Source of the DNA: a virus
Length of the DNA stretch: 26,995 nucleotides
Virus record (IMG/VR): IMGVR_UViG_3300024999_000332
Coordinates: 1-26,995 of that record
Direction: 5' to 3' (one strand)
The notes beneath the pieces were generated by a model. It worked only from the letters and a program-made list of their open reading frames with translations, ran no database searches and was not told the origin of the DNA. Shown piece by piece: positions 20,353 through 25,721 of this stretch; the stretch's first letter is position 1, and each line of letters opens with the position of its first letter. A program made the translations under genes and the position numbers.

Positions 20353-22190
20353 CGCCCACCTCCCGCGATCGTCGCGAGGTCGACGGGGAAGCCCAGCGCG
20401 ATCAGCCGCTCGCGCGCCTCGACGGCGGCGAGGTAGCCGGGGACGGAGACGGCGAGCGCGTTGAGCGCCTCCTGGATGGAGGCGGCGCGCGCCTGCCCCT
20501 CGGGCGAGAGCGTCGGGCCCGCCGGCACGGCAAGACGCGCGTGGGCAGCGTGCGGCACGCCCGGCCGGGCCCGCCCACCGCGGAGCCGCTCGACCTTCCC
20601 GGCGAGCTCGCGGACGAGCACGGCGCGGTTGGCGTGGGCACGCTCCCACTCCAGCGCGGACTCGAGCAGGGGCAGGTCGTCGACGCCGACGCCGACGAGG
20701 GCGTCGCGCTGGGCGCGGACGCTGCCCACGAGCGCGTCGAACCGCTCCAGCGTCGCGCCGTCGACGACATCGAGACGTTCGGTGAGGAACGCGGCCGTCT
20801 CGGTCGGGAGCGCCGCCGCCTGGCGGACCTCGGCCAGTCGCTCCTCGGCGAGCTGCGCCACCTCGGCGGGGACCTCCGCGCGCGCGTCGTTCTCGGCGCG
20901 CTGCGCCTTGGCCTCGGCCTGGGCGCGGTCCACGGCCGCGTCGAAGGCGCCGACCTCGGCCGCGCGGTCGACGGGCGGGAGCTGGGCGATCGCCTGCTCG
21001 ATCGCGCGCTCGATGCGCGCCCACGTCGCCTCGGTCCGGTCCGGGCTCGCGAGCTTGTGCATGCACACCTCGAGCACCTCGCCCATCCCGGGCCGGGCCT
21101 CGACGGCGTCGAGGAGACGGTCCTCGACCTCCTGGACCGTGCCCTCGCCCTCGCGCACCATCCGCAGCGCGGTCGAGAGCCAGCCGCGGACCTCGTCGTC
21201 GGAGGTGCTGGGCGCGGGCGCGCGGGAGGCGGGAGCGGCGGCGGGGGCCGGCTCCGTGGGCGTCACCGCGGGCGGGACGGGGGCCTGGACCTCGGAAGCG
21301 ACGGGCGTGGCCTTCGCCTTGCGCTGGCGCTTCGCCTTCGCGGGGGGCTCCGCCGGGGGCGTGGCGTCCGGCGCGAGGCTGTCGCCCGGGACTCCGTGGG
21401 TGTCGACGGCCTCGTCGTCCACGCGCTTCACGAACTGCGGCTCGGAGTCGACGAGGTCGTGCGCCTCGTCCCATCCACGCTTGAAGTCGTCGTAGTCGCG
21501 CTCGATGCGGTTCCCCTTGTCCCAGGCCTCGGGCCACGGGCGGCCCGCCATGAAGGCGTCGCGCCCGGCCATGAAAGCGGAGGAGCGCGCGCCGGAGTCG
21601 GGGATCATCTCGGGCTCGGGGACCGCTGCATCCGTCGGCGTCGGGGCGGAGGCCGGGGACGGGTCGACGGCGGGAACGGGCGCGGGCGCGGGCGCGACGA
21701 CGGGCGGGGTGGCCTCGGGCCCGTAGGGGGGCGCGGCGGCGGGCGGCGAGAGATCCTCGACCGAGGCGGCCTCGGGGAAGGGCGGCGGCACCTCCTCCTC
21801 GACGACGGGCGCGGGGGTCGCGGGCGCCGCCGTCTTCGCGTCGCGGCGCCGGCCGAGCTCCAGGAGGATCTCCTGCTGGACCCACATGCGGGTATCGGCG
21901 GCGGCGAGGGCGTCGAGCTGCTCGTCGGTGAGGGTGGGGATCGCCGGCTGGAGGACCTCCCGCGGCTTGCCCGCGATCGCGTCGACGCTCGCCTTGGCGG
22001 CGAGGGCGGCCTCGTCAACGGGGAAGAGCGGATGGTCGGCGGGGACGTCGACGATGCGTTCGGTGTCGATGACCAGGACCTGGTAGAAGCCCTTCCGGCG
22101 GGAGGGGCCCTGAAACATGACGACGTGGCCGTGCGGGGTCTTGTAGCGCCGGCCGGGCTCGGCTGTGGCGGCGGTGATGGGCTTGGACAT
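20349..22190 (-). CDS. Large low-complexity protein with an RMF-like segment (613 aa)
   Basis: No full-length family is recognised. The parts are: an N-terminal strand-rich region (RRYKTPHGHVVMFQG, GFYQVLVIDTERIV); a helix (LTDEQLDALAAADTRMW); a long Pro/Ala/Glu-rich linker; a segment at about 205-240 (AFMAGRDAFMAGRPW, then DDFKRGWDEAHD) that resembles ribosome modulation factor (A-x-x-x-G-x-x-A...G-W-x-x-A); a Lys/Arg patch (KAKRQRKAKAT); and a helical C-terminal half with probable coiled coil (AIEQAIAQLPPVDRAAEV). ATG 22190 lies after GGAGAACC. It could bind ribosomes or organise other early proteins; both are speculation. Confidence 0.7.
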   Translation of the reverse strand: MSKPITAATAEPGRRYKTPHGHVVMFQGPSRRKGFYQVLVIDTERIVDVPADHPLFPVDEAALAAKASVDAIAGKPREVLQPAIPTLTDEQLDALAAADTRMWVQQEILLELGRRRDAKTAAPATPAPVVEEEVPPPFPEAASVEDLSPPAAAPPYGPEATPPVVAPAPAPVPAVDPSPASAPTPTDAAVPEPEMIPDSGARSSAFMAGRDAFMAGRPWPEAWDKGNRIERDYDDFKRGWDEAHDLVDSEPQFVKRVDDEAVDTHGVPGDSLAPDATPPAEPPAKAKRQRKAKATPVASEVQAPVPPAVTPTEPAPAAAPASRAPAPSTSDDEVRGWLSTALRMVREGEGTVQEVEDRLLDAVEARPGMGEVLEVCMHKLASPDRTEATWARIERAIEQAIAQLPPVDRAAEVGAFDAAVDRAQAEAKAQRAENDARAEVPAEVAQLAEERLAEVRQAAALPTETAAFLTERLDVVDGATLERFDALVGSVRAQRDALVGVGVDDLPLLESALEWERAHANRAVLVRELAGKVERLRGGRARPGVPHAAHARLAVPAGPTLSPEGQARAASIQEALNALAVSVPGYLAAVEARERLIALGFPVDLATIAGGGR

Positions 22191-22214
22191 GGGCGGGGTT
22201 CTCCGAGGGTGGGG

Positions 22215-22415
22215 CTACGGCGCGAGGCCGTCGCGGTGGGCGATCTCCTGGCGGCGGGCGACGGCCAGCTCGCCGGTGGGGTCGGGGTCGTCTCCGGTGC
22301 CCTTGCATCGAGTGCAGGGGCCGGGAGCGTCGGGGCCGAAGTCGCGATCGAGCGTGCCGCAGGGCGCGCCGTCCGCGGAGCCGTAGCCGTTGCAATCGCG
22401 GCACGGGGGCTTCAT
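22215..22415 (-). CDS. Small DnaJ-type zinc-knuckle protein (66 aa)
   Basis: The protein has CRDCNGYG near the start (5-12) and CTRCKGTG about 30 residues on, two CxxCxGxG knuckles that form one zinc site, as in the cysteine-rich region of DnaJ. There is no J domain. A related pair occurs in the gene at 15240-15638. The ATG at 22415 follows GAGGAG, whose bases can also pair with TCCTC directly before the start (5-bp stem), so initiation could be modulated. A strong 14-bp hairpin lies 25 bp upstream. Confidence 0.7.
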   Translation of the reverse strand: MKPPCRDCNGYGSADGAPCGTLDRDFGPDAPGPCTRCKGTGDDPDPTGELAVARRQEIAHRDGLAP

Positions 22416-22439
22416 GAGGATCTCCTCTGGGGGGATGGT

Positions 22440-22472
22440 GCGATCACGATCGCGGAGGGCGATCGTGATCGC
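22440..22472 (-). terminator. Perfect 14-bp GATC-rich hairpin (terminator or regulatory)
   Basis: GCGATCACGATCGC (22440-22453) is the exact reverse complement of GCGATCGTGATCGC (22459-22472), with a GGAGG-containing 5-nt loop. It lies 20 bp after the stop of the gene ending at 22493 and 25 bp before the next ATG. Each arm has two GATC sites. No U tract follows, so it may attenuate or bind a protein instead of ending transcription. Confidence 0.55.
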
Positions 22473-22492
22473 GGTGTGGGCGCGGCCCTCTA

Positions 22493-22765
22493 CTACGCCT
22501 CGACCATGCGGGTGAGCACCTGATCGGCAAGCTCTCGCACGTCCGCGGTCACTGCGCCCTCGTCGCAGTCCTCGTCGGCGTTGGCCTCGACGCGGACGCC
22601 CGCGCCCGCGCCGCTGTCGCGGTGGTTGACCTGGACCTCGACCTTGGCGGCCGGGTAGCGCGTGCCGAGCTCCACGAGGAGCTGGTCGGCGTAGCGGTCG
22701 CAGTCGTCGAGGGTAAGGCCGATGGTGCCGAGGTCGCGAGCGTGGATGCGGAAGGTGATGGTCAC
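22493..22765 (-). CDS. Small acidic hypothetical protein (90 aa), first gene of its unit
   Basis: The protein begins with a strand (MTITFRIHARDLG), has a helix (TLDDCDRYADQLLVELG) and another strand (AKVEVQVNHRD), then an acidic stretch (ANADEDCDEGAV) and a C-terminal helix (DVRELADQVLTRMVEA). This looks like a compact alpha/beta fold without a known family. The GTG at 22765 follows GGAGAACCCC; the promoter at 22804-22832 and CGACCA at 22789-22784 lie upstream. It is likely abundant and early. Confidence 0.7.
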   Translation of the reverse strand: MTITFRIHARDLGTIGLTLDDCDRYADQLLVELGTRYPAAKVEVQVNHRDSGAGAGVRVEANADEDCDEGAVTADVRELADQVLTRMVEA

Positions 22766-22803
22766 GGGGTTCTCCGCGGTCGTTGGTCGGCGACCGTGAA
22801 GAC

Positions 22804-22832
22804 AGCTTACGCCAGCCCGGCGCGGGGTGCAA
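22804..22832 (-). promoter_or_regulatory. Family promoter for the 22765-leftward unit
   Basis: On the minus strand: -35 TTGCAC (22832-22827), a 17-nt spacer with CCGCGCCG and ending TGGCG, and -10 TAAGCT (22809-22804). CGACCA is at 22789-22784, GGAGAACC before the GTG. It follows the GATC-rich hairpin at 22856-22889 by about 24 bp. Confidence 0.8.
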
Positions 22833-22855
22833 GAGGAAAGCGATCACGATCCGTG

Positions 22856-22889
22856 CGATCGCGATCGGCCGAGCAGCCGATCGCGATCG
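22856..22889 (-). terminator. Perfect 14-bp GATC-rich hairpin, likely terminator of the DUF5131 unit
   Basis: CGATCGCGATCGGC (22856-22869) pairs exactly with GCCGATCGCGATCG (22876-22889) around a CGAGCA loop. It starts 7 bp after the stop of the gene ending at 22897. A further 6-bp stem (CACACG/CGTGTG, 22898-22913) lies in the last codons of that gene. About eight GATC sites occur between 22840 and 22910. There is no adjacent U tract. Confidence 0.6.
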
Positions 22890-22896
22890 ACGTCGA

Positions 22897-23211
22897 TCAC
22901 ACGATCGCGTGTGCGGCACCGTAGAGCCGGCGCAGCCCTGCCTCGTCGCCGGCCTCGCGGAGGGCCGCCGCGCGGAAGGCCCGCGCCATCGGGAACTCGG
23001 CCGCCGCCCACTCCCAGACGGCACGCCACTGGCTCGCGGTGAGCCGGCGCGCCCAGCGCGGACGGAGGGGCTCAAGCGAGAAGTGCACGCACCCCCAGGA
23101 GTCCCTCCCCCGGAAGTGCAACCCGCCGTGCAGGGTCCGCGACCCCTGCAGCGCCTCCTCCAGGAGCCGGCCGCGCATCCGCCAGCGGTGCCGGCGCTGG
23201 CGGGCGTTCAC
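22897..23211 (-). CDS. Hypothetical basic protein (104 aa)
   Basis: The protein is Arg-rich and mostly helical (RQRRHRWRMRGRLLEEALQ, SQWRAVWEWAAAEFPMARA) with a short strand region (LHGGLHFRGRDSWGCVHF). It is not recognised. The GTG at 23211 overlaps the stop of the DUF5131 gene. The basic nature suggests nucleic-acid contact, without proof. It is the last gene before the GATC-rich hairpin. Confidence 0.65.
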   Translation of the reverse strand: MNARQRRHRWRMRGRLLEEALQGSRTLHGGLHFRGRDSWGCVHFSLEPLRPRWARRLTASQWRAVWEWAAAEFPMARAFRAAALREAGDEAGLRRLYGAAHAIV

Positions 23212-24176
23212 GCCGCCACCGGGAGCTGGTCCCAGGTGGCGCCGTCGAGGAGGCGCCCGGCCGCCTTCTTCCCGTAGCGGAGGACGACCTCGGCGCCGGC
23301 GCCCGCCGCCTCGCGCGTGCAGTGGACGTGTCCGGCGTCGTCGACCAGGTAGGCCGGCGGCGAGCCAGCCGCGCCGTCGAGGGTGCTGTAGGGGGTGACG
23401 CCGTCGTGCGGACCCCACTCCCCGTGTTGCTTGAACAGGAAGGGGACGTCAGCAGCAACGCACTGGTCCCGAACCGAGCGGAACCACGCGGGGTGCGAGG
23501 GCCGCGCGTGCGCCCCCGACTCGCCGCCAACGATCCCCCACTCGATCCGGTTCGCGCCGCGGAGCACGTCCCGCGCCGCCCAGAAGGCGGAGTCGGTCCG
23601 TGGGTCGCGCACCATGGTGAGGTCGACGCGGCCGAGGAGCGGCTCCATCGAGAGCCAGCGCACCGCGTCGGGGACCTCGAGCAGGAACGGGATCCGCTCG
23701 TCGGCCCGCCGCTGGTCCTCGACGGTGACGCCCGGCCACACGTGGCGCGGCCAGCTCCCGAGCCGCGCGACGACGGCCGCCGCCACCTCGGGCCAGCGCG
23801 CCGCGCGCTTGGTGAGGAGGAGCCAGTCGCAGTCGGGGCGCGCCGCCATGGCCACGATCACCTCGACGATCCAGGCGAGCGGGACGTCCCGGTGGAGGAT
23901 GTCCGACATCGACGTGACGAAGATCCGCCGCCGGAAGGTGCGGCACCGCGGGTAGGCGAGCACGCGCCGCACGGCCTCCGCGACGTCCACCACCCGCACC
24001 CCGCCCACCCACCGCCCGTCCCGGGTCGTGCCCGCGTACTCGACCTGCCCCATCCGCTCGAGCCTCGCCGCCATGCCCATCGCGTAGCAGTGCGCGCAGG
24101 CGGGGCTCTCCATGTCGCACCCGTACAACCCGGGGTTGAGCGTGTCCGTCGCCCATTCGATCCCTGTCCGTCCCAT
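23208..24176 (-). CDS. DUF5131 (phage Gp37/Gp68-type) protein
   Basis: The 322-residue protein fits DUF5131, a family found in many phages and annotated as Gp37/Gp68 or radical-SAM-like. The N-terminal signature is seen as TGIEWATDTLNPG followed by Cys20, Cys27 and Cys30 (GCDMESPACAHCYA), a three-cysteine motif able to hold an iron-sulfur cluster. Other conserved parts are FVTSMSDILH, WLLLTKRAARW, WPGVTVEDQ, RWLSMEPLLG and GIVGGESGAHARP. The reaction is not established. The ATG at 24176 has GAGGAGG upstream and is the first leftward gene from the divergent control region. Confidence 0.9.
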   Translation of the reverse strand: MGRTGIEWATDTLNPGLYGCDMESPACAHCYAMGMAARLERMGQVEYAGTTRDGRWVGGVRVVDVAEAVRRVLAYPRCRTFRRRIFVTSMSDILHRDVPLAWIVEVIVAMAARPDCDWLLLTKRAARWPEVAAAVVARLGSWPRHVWPGVTVEDQRRADERIPFLLEVPDAVRWLSMEPLLGRVDLTMVRDPRTDSAFWAARDVLRGANRIEWGIVGGESGAHARPSHPAWFRSVRDQCVAADVPFLFKQHGEWGPHDGVTPYSTLDGAAGSPPAYLVDDAGHVHCTREAAGAGAEVVLRYGKKAAGRLLDGATWDQLPVAA

Positions 24177-24197
24177 CCGGTACCTCCTCGCGGCTCT

Positions 24198-24228
24198 TGG
24201 TCGGTCACGCCGCTCGCGCACGGTAGCA
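24198..24228 (-). promoter_or_regulatory. Putative extended -10 promoter and leader for the DUF5131 unit
   Basis: On the minus strand, TGCTACCGT (24228-24220) is an extended -10 (TGnTAnnnT), like that at 1659-1667. The palindrome GTTGCAAC (24238-24231) lies just upstream, and CGACCA (24203-24198) lies 21 nt before ATG 24176. There is no CGCGCCG box and no clear -35. Confidence 0.45.
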
Positions 24229-24259
24229 TGGTTGCAACCCACCTACCCGCCCGGGTAGG
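24224..24259 (+). promoter_or_regulatory. Rightward control region: possible -10 and an inverted-repeat operator
   Basis: TAGCAT (24224-24229) could be a -10 for the rightward genes, with a weak TCGGTC (24201-24206) at 17 bp; it overlaps the leftward -10. Downstream, CCTACCCG (24242-24249) and CGGGTAGG (24252-24259) are perfect arms two bases apart, ending 8 bp before ATG 24268. That position suits an operator or a hairpin over the ribosome site. Promoter assignment is weak; the repeat is certain. Confidence 0.4.
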
Positions 24260-24267
24260 CTGAAGGC

Positions 24268-25182
24268 ATGGCACGCAGCACCATCCCCTGGGACGAGCTC
24301 TTCGCGTGGATGGTGGCCAACGCCGCCACCCCCGCCGCCGCCGCCGCCCGCTTCGGCGTCAATCCCTCCAGCGTCCGGCCCGCCGTGAAGCACGAGGCGG
24401 ACAAGCTCGGGGGCGGGCGCCTGGGCGGGCACCCCACCTACGGCAAGCCCCTCCCGCCCGGCACGACCGCGGGCGATGCAACGCCCGCCCTCGATCCCGC
24501 GACCGCCGCGGCCGTCTACGTCCCGCTCTCCCAGCTCCGGCCCTGGGCGCGCAACCCGAAGAAGCACGGGGAGGCGGACGCGATCGCCGCGTCGATCATC
24601 CGCTGGGGGTTCGCCACCCCCCTCGTCGCGCGGCTCGCCGACCGGGAGATCATCGCCGGTCACGGTCGCATCGCCGCGGTCATGTCTCTGCAGAAGCGCC
24701 ACGCCCGCGCCTCCGCGGCCGACCGCGAGGCCTGGCACCCCGAGGCCGTTCGGCTCGCCCACGCGCCCGACCCCGAGCTCCCCGTCCGCTACATGGACCT
24801 GAACGAGGACGAGGCGCACGCCCTCGCCCTCGCCGAGAACGAGGCGAGCCGCGCGACCGGCTACGACCCCGCCGTCCTCGCCGCCGTGCTGCGCGACTTT
24901 CGCGCCCGCGGGGTGTCCACCGCCGCGATCGGCTGGAACCCCGCCGTCATCACCCGCATGGTCGGCGACGGGCCGAAGAGCCGGGGCCGACTGCCCGCCG
25001 CCGAGCGCTCGCCCGTCCGTCGCGTCACCATCGAGCTGTACGACGAGGACGCCGGGCTCCTCCGCCGCGCCATCGACGCCGCGCGCGAGGACGACGATCC
25101 CACCTCTCCCGAGCGAGAGCGGACCAACGGTCGGCGCCTCGGTCGGGTGTGCGCCGCCTTCCTCGCCGCGCGCGGCGCATAG
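24268..25182 (+). CDS. ParB/Srx-fold protein with N-terminal helix-turn-helix, next to terminase
   Basis: The 304-residue protein has an N-terminal helix-turn-helix (about 21-43, TPAAAAARFGVNPSSVRPAV), then a ParB-like domain at about 84-200: VPLSQLRPWARNPKKH, AASIIRWGFATPLV, the GHGR motif (131-134) and LALAENEAS. A C-terminal part (VTIELYDEDAGLLRRAI) is of unknown role. Such ParB-like proteins commonly sit beside phage terminase or methyltransferase genes; CTP binding or nuclease activity has been shown for some relatives only. The ATG at 24268 has GAAGG upstream. Its TAG stop overlaps a possible GTG start of the next gene. Confidence 0.8.
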   Translation: MARSTIPWDELFAWMVANAATPAAAAARFGVNPSSVRPAVKHEADKLGGGRLGGHPTYGKPLPPGTTAGDATPALDPATAAAVYVPLSQLRPWARNPKKHGEADAIAASIIRWGFATPLVARLADREIIAGHGRIAAVMSLQKRHARASAADREAWHPEAVRLAHAPDPELPVRYMDLNEDEAHALALAENEASRATGYDPAVLAAVLRDFRARGVSTAAIGWNPAVITRMVGDGPKSRGRLPAAERSPVRRVTIELYDEDAGLLRRAIDAAREDDDPTSPERERTNGRRLGRVCAAFLAARGA

Positions 25183-25193
25183 TGGGCCGCCCC

Positions 25194-25721
25194 ATGGGAC
25201 GGAAGCCGCCCGACGCGAAGCTCCTCGACGAGATCGTCAACTCGATCTCCCTCGGGCTGTCGGACAAGACGGCATACGAGGCTGCTGGGGTGTCACACGG
25301 GGCGTTCTACCAGTGGATACAGAAGGGGACCGACGATCCACATGCGACGCCGCCTCGGAAGGCGCGCGAGCCGTACAAGAACTTCGTGGAGCGGCTTTCG
25401 CGCGCGCGCGCGGAGTTCATCCGCAACCACGTGGCCACCGTCACCGCGGCGTCGATGGGGTCGGTGATCGAGCACTACGGCCCGGACGGGCGACTGACTC
25501 ACATCGAGCGGAAGAACGACGGGGACTGGCGGGCGGCGAAGTGGCTGCTCTCGGTCCGCCAGCCTGACCAGTTCTCCGAGCGCTACGTCGTCGAGAACCG
25601 GAACGCACCGGTCCCGGTCGAAGACCCGCACCGGGACCTGGACGACATGTCGCCGGAGGAGCTCGCGGCCGAGGAGGCGCGGCTGCGCGCCAGGTCCGTC
25701 GAGGGGGCGGACGGGGCGTGA
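25194..25721 (+). CDS. terS: Terminase small subunit
   Basis: The 175-residue protein resembles phage small terminases, which recognise the packaging site and regulate the large subunit. A helix-turn-helix lies at about 21-44 (GLSDKTAYEAAGVSHGAFYQ), a helical oligomer region follows (FVERLSRARAEFIRNHVATV), then DWRAAKWLLSVRQPDQFSER, a conserved feature of the family. An acidic C-terminal tail (DMSPEELAAEEARL) may contact the large subunit. ATG 25194 is used; an in-frame GTG at 25182, overlapping the upstream TAG, would add four residues and suits coupling better. The stop overlaps the large-subunit GTG. Confidence 0.85.
   Translation: MGRKPPDAKLLDEIVNSISLGLSDKTAYEAAGVSHGAFYQWIQKGTDDPHATPPRKAREPYKNFVERLSRARAEFIRNHVATVTAASMGSVIEHYGPDGRLTHIERKNDGDWRAAKWLLSVRQPDQFSERYVVENRNAPVPVEDPHRDLDDMSPEELAAEEARLRARSVEGADGA

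Noticed and set aside
20353-21885. N-terminal extension of the gene at 19939-20352 to about 648 residues
   Set aside because: The extension is antisense-like low complexity across the 613-residue gene; the GTG at 20352 has a ribosome site and overlaps the upstream stop.
19818-22523. A plus-strand open frame of about 900 codons opposite the 613-residue protein
   Set aside because: It crosses several minus-strand genes, has no ribosome site and gives repetitive Arg/Gly/Asp peptide, as antisense of Ala/Glu-rich coding does.
24241-24262. Phage attachment (att) site in the divergent gap
   Set aside because: The inverted repeat is short and fits an operator; no integrase, tRNA end or duplicated core is visible in the window.
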